64,000 nucleotides of DNA from Crotophaga sulcirostris (lineage: Eukaryota; Chordata; Aves; Cuculiformes; Crotophagidae): contig VYZB01000385.1 in assembly GCA_013397455.1 (NCBI GenBank), positions 62,001-126,000 of the forward strand. The letters run 5' to 3'. The notes beneath the pieces are model-generated. The model was given only the letters and a program-made list of their open reading frames with translations. It made no database searches and had not been told where the DNA came from. The stretch's first letter is position 1; each line of letters opens with the position of its first letter. This document shows, piece after piece, positions 1 to 42,800 of this stretch. Position numbers and translations under genes: made by a program.

Positions 1-1831
1 AGCCTAAGATTTTAAATTTATTAGGTTTTTAAAGTTACAGAAGAAATTGTAAAAATGGTAGCATGGTGAAACATTAACAAATATGCTACTTACAGAGAAG
101 TTCTGTACATTGAATCTTGGTAATAAATATCCAAAATTACTCACCTTTTCAAACAGCAAGAACTTGTCGATTCTCAAGATGACCGAGTAAGCTGTGTGCA
201 ACTGCTAACGTAGAAATGCGACCTTCCTATTAAGTCTACTTAAAGGGTATTTAAAGCTCAGCCTCTCTGGTTATATCACCTCAAGTCAGTTATGCACGGA
301 TGATTAGAGTTCAAACAAAGTCTTTATTTTAACTGCCATCTTTCAAGATACAGAATAAAGAACATAAACTATTAGGCAAAGTAGATTGTACCTGCCTGTT
401 CCATAGAGCAGCAATTTTTGGATGGTTTACAAATGTTAAAGTCTAAACGTACTGGAGAGGTGACTGACGACTGATTTTTCCAACTATCAAGTTTACATTC
501 TGACAAATAACACCCTCAAAGTTAAGTCTATCTCACATTCTTAACAAAATTTAGAAGTCAAACAAATTGACTAGTGTCCATGCTAGTTTTTCCTTGGATA
601 TTCTTTCACTATTTTTTATAACACAAATAAATTTAAAATCAGTAAAACGAAAAATGGTTGCTTTTTTGCAGTCTTTTAAAAAATCTGGGGAATATTTATG
701 AAAACATCTGAAAATTTAGAAAGTGCTGAAGGTCACATTTACTATGGAGACTACTGAATCACTGAAATCATGCTGATAGATGTTTGCATTGATAGGCAAG
801 AGGATCTGAGACTAAATGAGGGAAAGAAAAAATTTAGGTCTCAAGTTGAACAGAGACTTGGGTAAAAGTAACCTGTCCTAATCTTTTTTATTAGAACATT
901 ATGGGAACACAGGACTGAAAGGGATCACCTTGACTTTTATAGGTCCCTTCTGACCCCAGTCATTCTATGATTCTATGTTGCTGAGTCCTATTCCCAGAAA
1001 ATGCAGGAGTCGAATGTCTGAAGTGCATCCAAAGATGCCAACAGCATCTTACACATCTCTCCATAAGCCCTTTCAGTGCTTTCCCACTGCAATAAAAGGA
1101 TCATCATTAAACATTTTCCCATCTGAATGAAAGAGCTTCCTCCTTTACTGTGGTTCCATGAAAGCTAACCTCAGTAATGTCCTTTTCATGGATCTACCTT
1201 CACTAACACTGCTGCTTATACTTAAAAGAATTACAGATAACAAATGGAATTTTGTTCATACGCACTGGTCGAAGGCATTAATGTCAGCAAAAGCAAGCGG
1301 ATTTTCTGAGAGCATACAGTAGAATTGAATTTTCTTTTAAAAAATGCATTTTTTGTTTGCATACACAGTGTTAACAGCATACTTCACACAAACCTCTCCA
1401 AGTAACCCAGCATCAAATTGCCAGAACAATTGTCCTTGATGAATATTTTTTTGTCATAAAGACATATATGCCTTCTGACACTTCTATGTAATGTAGATGT
1501 AAAAGTGGACTGTGACTTTACTCACACCTTACCAGGTAATAGACGTGCAGCTCCAGTAACTGTAGAAAAGACTATATACAAATTACAGCAACAGAACTTG
1601 CTTGCACTAAAATAATTACAGAAATTCACGAAGAGCCAACCGTTCTGACAGGAAGATACGTGATGTTACAGCAAAGCAACTGGACCATTAAATAAATGTT
1701 TATGGTGCAATACAAGGCTGACAGCATTCACTAACGTTCACATAGTTTCAAGTAACTTCTTTCAGATAATCCCGTACTGAACACATAACTATTGCATCAC
1801 TCAAAGAATTACAAAATGATTTGAAAGCTAC
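1..1831. other. 3' flank of MYO5C, no gene recognised
   Basis: AT-rich sequence with one CR1 remnant (905-978) and an exon-like stretch near 146-205 followed by a good GTGAGTAAT donor on the minus strand. I recognise no protein. It could be flank, extended 3' UTR or noncoding exon sequence of the next gene. Confidence 0.4.
905..978 (+). repeat. CR1 LINE 3' end remnant
   Basis: Short degraded match to the avian CR1 3' terminus: a GATCACCTTGA / GGTCCCTTCTGACCC segment followed by ATTCTATGATTCTATG, the CR1 terminal octamer repeat. Confidence 0.75.
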
Positions 1832-1837
1832 TTTATT
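1832..1837 (-). terminator. MYO5C: Candidate MYO5C polyadenylation signal AATAAA
   Basis: First AATAAA on the minus strand after the MYO5C stop, about 1.6 kb downstream. A moderately U/GU-rich stretch follows. Not confirmed by any transcript evidence here. Confidence 0.35.
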
Positions 1838-3449
1838 TAACAGATCAAAATACTAGTCTACCTACATGCCTGTGATATTTTGTACAGCTTTTACTGCTAT
1901 TGAACAAAACATAAAATTTTTCTTTGCTATATTTTTAATGTATCTCCGCGGATATCACCAGGAATATTTCACTGTACACAACTGAACACCAAGGACACTA
2001 AATAGCAACAATGATTCCTTCTTTATATTTACAGATGGTTCTCTGAAATTAAACAAGGAATACCAATACTGCGTACTAAAAAATAATCAAACCCATTGTT
2101 CTTTCCTGTAACATTTAAATTAACTAAATTAATTAGAATCCCTTAAATCTTTCAAAGCTTTAGTACTCTATTTTAATAACTCTGTCTAACAGACTAGCTA
2201 GAAAACTAGCATTATTTACTGAGGACTTTTTAAGGACAGTCATCAGTACTAAATGAAAGTTACTCTTCACTCCATTCTGAATACAGGGAAAAGGCAGAAC
2301 CAAAAAAAAGCAGAGATCGCTTCCACTTCTAAGGATTCTGCAATTCATATGAAATAAATAAAAGATGAAATGCAAGGATTTAAGCTTGATTTATCAGTAA
2401 GACCAGACCACAGTAGCTGCATTCACTCCTACTTACTATCTGGACTGGAAGGAAATCAGCAAAAAAGAAAGGGAGAAAGAAGAAGCGTACGTGTGCATAG
2501 TCAGTGTACGTTCTGAAATATGCTGCACTAGAGACGGACCCAAAACAGGAGATGACTCCTGATTTCTAAAGAAAGAAGCTTGCAATTCAAACCCAGATCA
2601 TGACATGAATTTTATATCTGTCTTTTCTATTATAATAACTGATACGAAAATCCAGACTTGTCACTGCAGAGAACAAAATCTGTCTTCTAGAAGAGCACCT
2701 GAATCCTCTTCCCCTGGCTGAAGAGCTGTCTAAGTGTGTCTGAGCTGCAAGCATTCAGTGAGCTAAGCCAGCACACCTACAAAAAGACAATCTGGTTTTG
2801 TAACAGCAATTCTCTTAGATTGATTACAGTTCCCCAGTTTCAGTGTAGCTATTTATATTGATTTTTTTAAAAACAATTGTGGAAAGACCTTGCCTTCCCT
2901 CCTACTACAGCCTTCTGGAGGAACTGCTATAAAAGACTACTTCTATGAAAGGAATAAAGGTATAAGAAGTATAGAAGGGTGAAAGCTTACTGAACAACAG
3001 AAACAGTATATCAAGGCAATGAATAGAATTACCTTGGGGAAAAAAAATCTCCCGTTACAGGAAGTAAAGGCAAGGAAAATTGTAAAACAGTAATATTTAT
3101 CACATGGTAGTCTTCCTCTCCGACTGCTGCTGAAAGGGCACCAATGCAAACTTGTCAGATAAATGCTTTTCTTGACAGGTTTGCGCTCAAAAACTGTATG
3201 GTTAGCTTTGAGTTCAGCTGATGATATAAAGTCATAATTGTAGGACTGCAATGGAGAGAAGAGTAAGAAAAGAGAGAAGGAAATCACAAGACAAAACTAT
3301 TCCTACTTTTTAAGTGTTGACTCAAGAACAAGTTTATAACAGCTTAATTCACTGCAAGCTCCCATACTATTAACCAGCTGGAGAAATGAACCATGAAAGC
3401 CTGCCTGTCCAAACAGAGTCTCTGAGGAAATACCCATGTATTGGTTTCA
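1832..3449 (-). other. MYO5C: MYO5C 3' UTR (extent uncertain)
   Basis: AT-rich sequence after the stop codon, without a coding signature. The first AATAAA met in the transcript direction is at 1832-1837. An ATTAAA at 2172-2177 is a weaker alternative. The true end is not provable from sequence alone, and later AATAAA matches exist at 887-892 and 323-328. Confidence 0.5.
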
Positions 3450-32204
<28,755 letters not shown>

Positions 32205-32315
32205 GGCAGCGCCGCGGGGCCGCCCGGGGCGGGGGGGCTGGGGGCGCGGCCCGGATGCGGGGCCGGGGGCGGCTCGGTGCGTGCAGCACCTGGCGAGGGC
32301 GCGGCTGCGGGCGGG

Positions 32316-32722
32316 GAGTGCGGAACCGCGGAACGGTCTGGGGTGGAAGGGACCGCACGGCCCGTCCAGTCCCGCCCCTGCCACGGGCAGGGACCCCTCC
32401 CACCAGCCCGGGCTGCCCCAGCCCCATCCAGCCCGGCCTGGAGCGCCCCCCCGGGAGGGGGCAGCCACAGCTCCCCTGGGCAGCCTGGGCCGGGGCCTCC
32501 CCACCCTCAGCGGGAAGGATTTCTCCCTGAAGTCTGATCTAAACCTTCCCCCTTCCAGTTTAAAGCCGTTCCCCTCCTCCTGTCACTCCAGGCCCTTGGG
32601 AAAAGCCCCTCCCCAGCTTCCCTGCAGCGCCTTCAGGTGCTGGGAGGCCGCTGTGAGGCCCCCCCCGAGCCTTCTCCCCTCAGGCTGAACAACCCCGGCT
32701 CTCCCGGCCTGTCCTCACAGCT
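32316..32722 (-). repeat. CR1 LINE copy, GC-enriched, in the MYO5C promoter region
   Basis: Extended match to the CR1 3' region read on the minus strand. On the plus strand the order is the terminal repeat-like CGGAAC units, GGTCTGGGGTGGAAGGGACC, CTGCCACGGGCAGGGACCCC, CCATCCAGCCCGGCCTGGAG, TTTAAAGCCGTTCCCCTCC and CTCAGGCTGAACAACCCC, all CR1 landmarks in the right order. Most differences from the usual avian copy go towards G or C. It begins 112 bp upstream of the MYO5C ATG. Confidence 0.85.
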
Positions 32723-33286
32723 GAGGGACAGCAGAGGTGAGGGGGGGGTCTCATCACCACAGGCAGGTACAGACCTTGAAATCACCCGGCAGAGCTGGGA
32801 GTGTGGGTGCATCTCAGGGATTAGGAATAATGGCCACCGGCTGCCAGAGCCCTTCCTGGCTGAGCGGGGAGCAGAAACGTGAATCGCCCTCCTGTAAGGC
32901 CCCACGGAGGAGTTTCTCTAACACACTTAGAGTAAGAGAAAAATTAACAACTCGGAATGCATTTACAGAGCTTAGGGCACTGATAAATGTTGTATTTAAA
33001 TACCTTTTATGAGACAGACGATTTGAATAAACACGGTGCCAGACCTGGCAGGTGGATCCATGCCCGGAGGCCGCCAGCCGCGCCCTGCCCACAGCCACAG
33101 CGCTTTCGTGGCACAGAAAACAAGGCTTTAGCAAAGCATGTCTTAATTCTTGTTTCAGTAACAGTTAATATTTGGTGATAAAATATCCTAACAGAACAGG
33201 GTTATGTCACACAAAATGTTTTCAAACATGCAGGGCAGTTTATGGCACGCTGTGGGTACCTGGGTGTGTATTTACACAGCCCTCGG
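32723..33286. other. Intergenic region between MYO5A 3' end and MYO5C promoter
   Basis: Moderately GC-rich at its left end, otherwise unremarkable. I see no exon or further repeat. Confidence 0.5.
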
Positions 33287-33390
33287 ATTTCACAGTTTCA
33301 CAAGGTTGGAAAGGACCTCTGAGATCATCGAGTCCAACCTATAACCCGACACCAACACCAACCCATCATCTAAACCCTGGCACACCCCCT
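33287..33390 (-). repeat. CR1 LINE 3' end
   Basis: Plus strand reads CACAGTTTCACAAGGTTGGAAAGGACCTCTGAGATCATCGAGTCCAACCTATAACCC, the reverse complement of a CR1 3' terminus, split here only to describe it: repeat tail, then GGTTGGAAAGGACC, then GAGATCATCGAGTCCAACC. It lies about 100 bp past the likely MYO5A cleavage site. Confidence 0.88.
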
Positions 33391-33504
33391 CCCTCGGCAG
33401 CACCAGCTCTGCTGGGAAGGCAGAGGGAACCAGGGGACGCTCTGAGGAGGTGCCAGCACACAGCTCAGGAACAACCAACCAACTGGGCAAACAAGAAATC
33501 CAGA

Positions 33505-36500
33505 GCAGATCTTAGAGTTGTATTTTTATTTGGACACTTTCCAGTGATAGCTATTAGGCTACAGTTTTTACGATGCATACATTTACTAGGTACAACATCA
33601 GACACTACGACAGATCAGAGCTCGGGTCATCCTGACAATGTTTTGGTTTTCATCTATGTACTGTAGTGGCATCAAGTGAAAACCTATGTTTAAAGGCTTT
33701 TATTTATCACATGAAGTATCAGCATCTTAAAAAACCAAGTGTTTACTCATAGTTTTTGTACTGTTTTTGAAATGTGTTCAGTTTAAACCACAAATTACAC
33801 AGACCTTCAAATTGCAATTGCTGGTGTTTCCAAGTTGGGAACCAATGTTAGTGGATATCAATCCACTTTTCAACATTGTAATTGATTTTTTTTTTATGAG
33901 CAGTAGAATAGATTAATTGCATTTAACAGACTTAAGCACTTTCAAATTCCATCCCAGACTGAAGTCTGAGAAGCTGCTTTTCAAAATTTGGATAGAAGAC
34001 TGTGTCCTAAACATCAGAACAAAATGATCACTGGAATAAAAATACACCAAACGGAATGAGGTAATTATTGTGCAAAATCTCTAGAATAACCGTATACCAT
34101 TCTAAGGGGTCATTGACAAGTATTTTTCCAGCATCTGATAAAATCTATCATAGCAATAGATAATAAATTAAAATATAAAAGATATGTCCACATTAAAAGA
34201 GCATAACAATGATTCAAAGGAAAAAAAAAAGTTGTTAAAATAATTCTGCATTATATTCCATGGTTAAAGAGATATTAGTCCTAAGGTGAAAGATATATTA
34301 TACACTGACACTAAAATTTTACTTCTGAAAAGTGCATTTAAAATACTGCCATGTAAAATATTAGATGAATTACCAATTACACATCTATTACAACTTAAAA
34401 ATATTTTCCTTTAAAACATGTCAAGCAGCATATACTTTTAATGTGATATAAAAGTAATACCAGTCAAACCACTGAGTTTAATGATAATACCTATAAATTA
34501 CTAAACACTACTTTTTTTAAGGAAACAAGATATGATAAGGCTTTTTACAGGTAAACAAACTTAAAAAAATAAACAAAAATACATTTAGGCATACATTTTA
34601 ATACACTAATGCTTAAGTAGTGGATACATTTCCTGATCTACAGTATGAACATACTGTAATACCAATTGTTTGTTTTTCAATAGGACAAAAATTTTGTAGG
34701 TCAGCATGTTCTCACTTATCTTCTTTCCTAACCTCGTTACTGGATATGAAGTTTTTCCCATTACATTCTCACAAGTACAGTACCCCTAACAGTCTGAAAA
34801 CTACATTACACCTTATCTGGAACTGCTTAAGAGTAGCTGTAGTTTCAGAAATCAAGTAACATTTGAAAAAAAGAGTGTTTGGTATACCATGCACAGGAAA
34901 ACAAGCTAAATAATTTAGCAAAGATCATTCAAAACATTTATGCAATGCAGAATTAGGTTTTTGGAGGTACTCGCATGATCCATTAAACGTAATTATGGGG
35001 CATACACAGTTGAAAACAAGATGACATGAGCATTGACATGATATTGACAAAGTTCAGGTTGTCTTTGCTACTGATTATAGCAACCATACCAACAGCATGT
35101 CTGCCTCTCAAGTAAAGCACGACCAAAATGTTTCAGTCTGCTGTTAAGCAATTGTTTTTCTGTGACCTTTCAGGCTAACAGATTAGTACCAAATAGTCTA
35201 ATAGTGTACCTTGTGATTATTTCTCAGCACTTTTCAAAGAAATTAACATTAATGCTAAGTTGCTAATTATTATAATACATAAAAAATATTGCACAATGCA
35301 ACTGAGCAATGTGTGGGTTTTTTACATGTATATTTGAGCCATACATCACAAACTACTTGTTTTAAAGTTCAGAATTGGATCATTAAGCAAGGCTTCTTTG
35401 CTTACATTGCACGTTGTGAGATATGAATTCTACACAGCAGATCCAAGACGTGTGAGACAGAAAAATCTTTCCAATAAGATGTGCAATATACAAAATAACT
35501 CAGTTACTCATTATACACTCTGGATCTCCAACCATTAAATCAGCATGAATTGTAGTCAAGTGACAGCATCATAGTCAAAACCTACTTAATGTTCTTGTTA
35601 GTCCACCTTTTGAAGAATGAGAGCCTTGAGCTACTGCAAGATTTTTTTATTAAAAGTTTTTCCTCTCAAACTCCAGTATGAAAGAATACTTCTTTTTCTT
35701 TTCTTTTAAGTGGCAACAAAACAAGAGACTGTACTCCAAATACACACTGTCATCTCTGGGGCCTACCAACAAAGAACAACATTAGACAGCCTACAAAATC
35801 TTAAATAAATACCAAAATCATTCTTGACTTCCCATAATTTGCTTCAAGATTTTGCAATTTTAGATAACTACTTTTAAAAAGAACTAAACATGTAATTTCC
35901 AGTGTGCTACTTGTGCTTAGTTACCATTTTCTTCTGAAAAGATTACAGGTGTTGTTTGATACCATTTTCAAAAATCCAGTTAAAGTAACAAACTGCATCA
36001 GACTGTAAATAAGGTTGACAACAAAAAATGAAATATCTTATTTTTAGTGCCTAGTATGATACTGTCATACATTTAAAAGAACACGATATGCAGCAGCGAT
36101 TTAGTATACTTAGTAAACCACAGTACTAACAAATGAACACCTAAGTTATAGCATATAGTGAGCTCTTAAGACTTATCACTAGAATTCATGTCAAACTGAC
36201 ATAAATAAGGAAGTGGTTTAAGAAATCATTTTATATATTGCCAGTTTGTGTTTCTCCATTCCAGTTTTTACAAATTAAGTGTAATAGGCTCCCAAATGAC
36301 TCCGTATTCTACTACAAAATGCCTTACTTTCAAGTCTTCCATGTTCAGGTCTGGTCCCTGCCTATAAGAAGATTACATATGGAGTTTATTTTACACTATT
36401 TAAATATGCTACTAAAGATCTAAAAACGTCTCTAGACAGCTCAAGACACAAATTTTGTCCAAGCCTAATTTCTGTGTTCTGGAAATGTATGAATCAGAGA

Positions 36501-36712
36501 TGCCCTCATAAATGCAATAACTGAACACAAATTTATATCTTTCTATTAGCCTTCAGTCTGTGGTGCTGTTACAGTTTTCCAGCTACTTTTACTACAGATC
36601 TGGGCATATACAGACTGTTCGGAAAACAGGTTTTCAGTGCTCACTATGCTCTAACAGGTAAAGATACCAGGCAGCTGATGCTCCATCCAACACTGGTGGC
36701 ACATCTTTTGGA
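33505..36712 (-). other. MYO5A: MYO5A 3' UTR
   Basis: About 3.2 kb of AT-rich noncoding sequence after the MYO5A stop, ending at the likely processing site. A long 3' UTR is usual for MYO5A. No repeat element was recognised inside, in contrast to the flanking region. The extent is inferred. Confidence 0.6.
33525..33530 (-). terminator. MYO5A: Likely MYO5A polyadenylation signal AATAAA
   Basis: AATAAA on the minus strand. About 20-50 nt further on (lower coordinates) lies a GT-rich element with TTGTTTG and TTGGTTGGTTGTT, the classical downstream processing element. A second AATAAA at 33699-33704 lacks so good a GT-rich partner. Confidence 0.65.
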
Positions 36713-36865
36713 TCAGACACGCGATATGAAGCCCAGGCCCAAGCTGGCTGGGATCTGAATGGTTTCTAATGCCAGAGAGGATGGATTAAATGGAAAAGTA
36801 ACAGGAAAGATGTGTTTAGCATCCATGAGCAACTGAGGAGAGTCCATCCTGTCTCGTAGACGCAT
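36713..36865 (-). CDS. MYO5A: MYO5A terminal coding exon
   Basis: 50 codons plus TGA at 36713-36715. [38 protein letters not shown], ending LGLGFISRV. Confidence 0.97.
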   Translation of the reverse strand: MRLRDRMDSPQLLMDAKHIFPVTFPFNPSSLALETIQIPASLGLGFISRV

Positions 36866-39800
36866 CTGCAAAGATAAAGTGATTGCATTAGCATTTAGCC
36901 ACTTCATTGATAATAACAATCTTGCAAAAAGGTGGCATTTCATCAGTGCTTGCAGGTTCCCATGTGCATAGACACACACTCCATGTTCACTTGACCGGAC
37001 ACATTTGCAACAATTGTGCCCTTAAAATGTAGTAACTTTCATCATTTTTGGTTCTGCGTATCTTGCCCTTACAATGCAATCTGGAGATATTTAGATTCCC
37101 TGCAAAAGTAAGAATTTGCCCACTACCTCGTAATGGCATCTTTTTTTTTTTTTTTTTACGAAGTGGAATTACAGTTTTATCTCAGTTCTACTTTCCCCAT
37201 CTCCCTTGTCCTGAAAATTATGTAATTTGATTTCTAACAGACCAGAAAGATCATCTTCGTTTCCTTCATTTTTGTGCTACTGGGTGCTTTTCTTTGGAGT
37301 TTTCAGAATATTTCATTTTCATCTATATATATAAAACTAGAAGGGCTAAATGAAGAACTCTGGAATGCACATAGGTCTCAGTTTTCAAAGGAGTTGGAAC
37401 TTCTCATGCAGACTGAGGTCTAACAAAAGTAAATGTGCATAAATAAAAGTTGCCACTTAAAAAGTTGGCATAGAAATGTGCTTACATACCCAACGATGTA
37501 TAAGAACAAAAAACCTCTCACCTTCCAAAAATCTCATACATACTGACAGGGAAACTAACATTTTCATGCTGATTCAGAGAAAGTAAATTGTGATTGCTTA
37601 GAATTTTAAGGCTGGCATCGCCTTTTCAACATAGCCAAAAAATGATAGCTAAAAGTCTAGTTTGCTTCAGATTCCTGAATGTATTTCAGGACACAAGCTA
37701 CTCTGGCTCATCAGAGGGTTTCTCAGAAGCAGTCAAATGATTTTTGATGAAAAGATGTAGCCATACCTGTATTGTACGTATAAACGATACCAAGACTCTC
37801 TCTTCGAACTCATTAACCGGAGTATACAAATTCAGAACTTTTACAATCTGTGAAGAAGAACAAGCATTCTTAGGTTCATTTTACTGATGAATCAACTGAT
37901 GCATCCATAGATACTAATAATATACTTTCAAAATTAGGTATTTTAAAAAGGGAATTCTTTACAAGTATTTGTTGTTTTTTGCTTTATTGATTTGTACAGA
38001 ATTCCATCACCTGCTTAATGCTATGTTATACGACTGCCTCCTTCAGAACATGTGTTCTTTGGAGGAAGAGACTCTAAAATTCAACATGTGTGAATACCAA
38101 GCTATGGAAAAATCAGATGATAAGTAACTGTGTTCCTACAGCCCCGGCAAACATGCTGCATTTCTCTCCCTAATTTTGACCCTATAGCTATGACCTTTGG
38201 TAGCTTCCATTCAAGAGAGTCTTATGACTTTGCTATTTTTCAAAAAGTGAGTTATTTCTCTAAAATAAGGCAAAAGTCACGAGACGAAAGAAGAGCAACA
38301 CAAAATCTTTAAATAATAACGTGGGTTAAGCATGTAAAACTTGTAAAAAATTCTCTTTTTTTTACATGATTTTCTTTAAAAAAAACCCACAACACCTTTT
38401 AGCAAAGTTGAAGCACTTGAAGCATGTGGAATTATAACTTCTCATTTCAGTACAAAACTAACAGATTTTCCAGCAATATGAGTTACTAAATCAAAACGGC
38501 TACATCAATGCAACTGCAAGTGTTGACACCATTGTAAAAGAAGACCATAATTTTTTTCCTTTTCCTTATGGGAAAGTTTAGTCTTCACCAAGGATGCTTG
38601 GATGCATTTATTCCTGTACAAGCTCTATGCAAATATAGCATGGTTAAAAAGAACAGTGTAACTTATCTGTACAAAATCTAAGCTTTCATAAAGAGTAGTC
38701 ATCAGCTGTTACTGAGATACACTGGGTTCAGCCTTTCTGAGGTCAGTGGGTACAGTAACTCAACACTTGTTTGCAGCCTCTGAGACAACAGCTCTGTGTG
38801 AATTGTCCCTTAACTTGACTGGATACAAACCGACGGCAGAAAGTGTTCCAGGCAGAGCTGTCTGGAGTACGGAGATGTCTGAGTAAAGAGTTCTCTCTAA
38901 GGATTTTCAAAAACTGAGAGGCTATGTATTGTGCTACGCGCTGCATAATCTATTGAGCTTCCTCTCATTTGTTTAAAACTTATCTCAAACATCAGACCTC
39001 AAAAGGTCTGGTCCTGTTTTTACCCCTCCAACTTAATCTGTTTTAGTTGAACTAATGCAAAATGAAGTAAGAAATCTTTGACGGATGTGCAGCAGCAGTG
39101 CAGGCAGGCACAGCAAACAGAGCAAACACCAACAGAGCAGGGAACTGCTCAAAAGCGACAGCGAAACGGGCAGTGAGAGTCTGCTTACCTGGGCAGTAGT
39201 CAGTGCATTGCACATTGAACAAATGGCTTCTGCATCTTCATCTGTTTTCTTTTTCACTTGCAACAACTGTGCAGCCTGGATGAGAGGTTCCAGTGTTTCT
39301 TTAGCCCCACTGTTCATCAGATTTTTATCACGTAGCCATTCTTCCAGTTGACTTACGTTGTATCTATGAAAAGAAGTAAGAGTATCAAGACATTAATGCT
39401 TGACTGTGGCCAAATCAAAAGACTTTCAAAAACACATACAAAGCACAGACAAACTTTCAGAGTGTTTCTTCTTTGTCCTTACATGTTTTCCCTTCACACT
39501 TATCATTACTTGTAATTTTGCCTTCATGCTATTTCCTTGTGATTAAGGCAGGAAATTTTGAGTTTCAAGATGGTTAGAAACTATGGCCAAAGACTTCCAC
39601 TCACTAGCTTTTCCCATTTGTTTCTGTTCCTGTTAATTGAGGGAATGTAGCCAGTGTAAGAAGAAAGGTAGATAAGATTTTGTCCATGCAAATGTGCAGT
39701 GAGGCTTCTCAAGGTTACTTGAGGGCCTGGAATGCCTTGGCTAAATTTTCTTGCTTGTGCCAGTAGAATGCATTGAACAACTGATCAAAATGCAGGAATA

Positions 39801-42800
39801 GAATGAGATGGTTTACTGCAGCATGCAGCAAACTGCAGTGTGGATGAACACTGCAGGTACCGAGTGAGCCATCAGTGTACAAAGGACGCAGCGGGCACAT
39901 TTATTATTCTTCTCTAAAAGCTGAGAAAGCAACAACCAACATTCACCTACAGTTCTGATTCCTACTTGATGATGAAATACTTTTGCTTTATTTCTACCAC
40001 ATTTCCTTGAAAGCCAGGATTTGGCCTAAGTTAACCAAGCTCTTTTTAACTGAAGCTCACATAATTAGTTTAACAGCATCTGTAAATGTTTGTGTACATA
40101 AGAATAAATATTCAAAACACAGCTGCTATTCCATCAAAATGATGTCCAGCAGTGTCAAGAGCTCAGTAAGATTCCCAGCAGCACATCCAAGAGAAGTATA
40201 ACATGAGCTCTCCCACCTTATCTGCATTCCTTTGCTCCATGAGCACATGTCCTTTCGCAGGAGAAGATTGTTAAGTGTTACAGCCCCAATGATGTAGAAC
40301 ATCTGCTTGACAACCTGCTTGATCAGCTCTGGATCCATTCCATGCTGACACATCACTGAATGGAAAGAGTTCAGCTGCCGAATAATGGAGTCCAAAGTGT
40401 AGGTTCCTTCGTCAGCAATGCTGGATGTTCTCTTCCGCAGGCCTGTTGGTTTCACCCCCGAGACACCTTGGATAGTCTCATGCTCCAGCATTCCTGAAAC
40501 TGTATTTGATTGACAACATTATTATAATGACTGAAAACTGCCAATACTCAAGCATTTTGTGCAAGACAGCAAAACTTAGTATTTACACAGAAAGAGCAGG
40601 CTGGGCTTTCTGCTAGCCACACTTTACCATGATTTTCAGCAATTCTGTGTCCCACTATGTTATGCAAAATCTAAACTTACAGCGTTTTTAAACAGGTTCC
40701 AGCATCTGTGTTTGAAAGGGAGGTCTAACTAGCTCAGAAAAATACTTTTTTCCTCCCATGGTCATGTGAGCAGCAGAATGAGCAAACCAAGAGCTATTCC
40801 ATTCTTCTAAATAGGGTGATTGGAAAGCATACTGAAAATATCTGAAAGCTCACTGTCTCACAATAAAAATGAAAAGTAATTTTAATGAAAAAAATTTCTG
40901 AATGTGAGCATCACCACTACTAGCCATTTCATTGCTAATTGCTGTCCATAATAGCAGCCAACCGTTTTTATCCATATTCATTTTAATTATGCATTCTCGT
41001 GTAATGAAGTCTAATCTTTACATGGGATATTTCCCAACAGACAGGGCAACAAATGACAGACTGTCCTAACAGTTTCTTCCTGCACATGCATGATTTATGA
41101 CAAGCATCAGCATCAATTTGTTCTGTCACTGCCAGAAGAACCAGCCATAGTTTAGTTTATCCTCTAATCCAATCTGCAGTCCTTGTCATCTATAAACAGA
41201 ACACCACAAGAACTATTAATTAAACTCTACTGGTTAGGAAGAAATACAAGATACAGTACGTTACCACCATCATAATTTTCTTTTTGGCATTACAGTGTGA
41301 AGCTTAAGGAATTAAACTTTGCCTTACCAATCATTGGTTGCAGAATATTTTCCAATACTCGGACAAGTTGTTGGTAGATCTGAATAGCCAAGTCACTCAG
41401 TACTTGTCTGTATTCAGCTAAATCAAAATTAGTGAGGCAGTGTTCATTTTGCCGAGGTGTATTATGCTTCATAAACCCCTGGGAATTCATAAAATAACAG
41501 AAAAAAATGCTTCAATGGAATAAAAAAATATTACATAAAACTAGTATTGATATTTTTTCATGCAACTGACAAATAATACTTTCAAAATAATAGTCACAGC
41601 CCCTCAAAACTTTAATTTGGAAGTCCTGATTGAGGCCAATGCTAAGATTCCCTTTATAGTTGTGACTTGTGCCATATCTGCTTCCTTGACTCCCAATTCA
41701 AATATCTAACACAGGAACCAGCTCTGCCAGCTTTCTGGCAAGACCCTTTCCTCCCACTCCAGCAGGGGTGTTCTCACCTATCTCTTCACAGCCGGAATCC
41801 CAGTTAGGTGTGGGGAAGAGGTCAGGAGTACCGCAGCCTCCAAACATAAACTGGTCTGCCTTGCTCTGGCTAAAGGGCATAACATGGCCTTCTGCATAGG
41901 AAGTTCAGTGAATTCTTACAACATAACGGACACAGCCAGATTGTTCTACTTAGTCTGAGTTGGCATTTTTGGGAGCACATGACATCTAGGCTCTGGGCCT
42001 GCAATAAAGGGAAACTGCTTCAGATCTTATCTTCCCGGTGTTTTCCACTGATGGCATCACTATCATTCCAAAGAGCGCAGCTGTTTTAAAAGACTTTGAC
42101 TAGATTTTGACATGTTAGAGGAATCTGTTAGAGTATTACTCACAGTAGTATGATAAAGCAAAAGAAACCAGAGTAGGAGCACTGCTTACCTCTTCTCCAC
42201 TATATTGCTTCAAACAGTGCAAAAATCGGCAGGTGTTAGACAGCCAGAAGGACACTGTTTCGAAGTCATCACCTCTTTTCTGAAGATAAAAATAAACACA
42301 TTTCAACAAAGACTGGTAGGAGGAATAAAATAATAAAATGTTAGATAGACAATTAAACACTTAAAATCTACTTTCTTGTAGCTACCCAGATTCTGATACT
42401 TCGCAAAAGTTTGTGTATTTCTGTAATATATTGGAAAAGTAAGGTTTTTGACAAAATACCATTGAACATCTTTCATGTTTTCTATGATGTTTTGAAAAGA
42501 AAATTTCAAAATATTATTTCCTCCACAGATAACGCTGTTTCTGTGTTTTACAGGCCCATCCTAACTGCTCTGTGCAGAAATCACAGGGCAATGCGAACGT
42601 ATTCCCAAAACAGTCATTCCGTCGCACAATGACTCCTGTGAAGAGCCCAGCGTGAAGGATGGGAATGATGCAGAGCCAGCAGGAGGAGCAGAAAACAATT
42701 TGGTTTGCATCAGTGTGACTTACTTCATAACCATTTTGGCAGCCTGATATGGAAAACAAATAAAACAAAAAGTCCTCCTCACCAAAGAACATAGAATGTA

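Noticed and set aside
2943..3287. 114-codon minus-strand frame near the MYO5C 3' end
   Set aside because: Downstream of the MYO5C stop, with F/S/L-rich composition typical of AT-rich noncoding DNA; taken as 3' UTR.
42513..42770. GC-richer island within a MYO5A intron, considered as an exon or small RNA
   Set aside because: No frame with flanking splice sites fits the neighbouring phases, and no C/D, H/ACA or hairpin layout was convincing.
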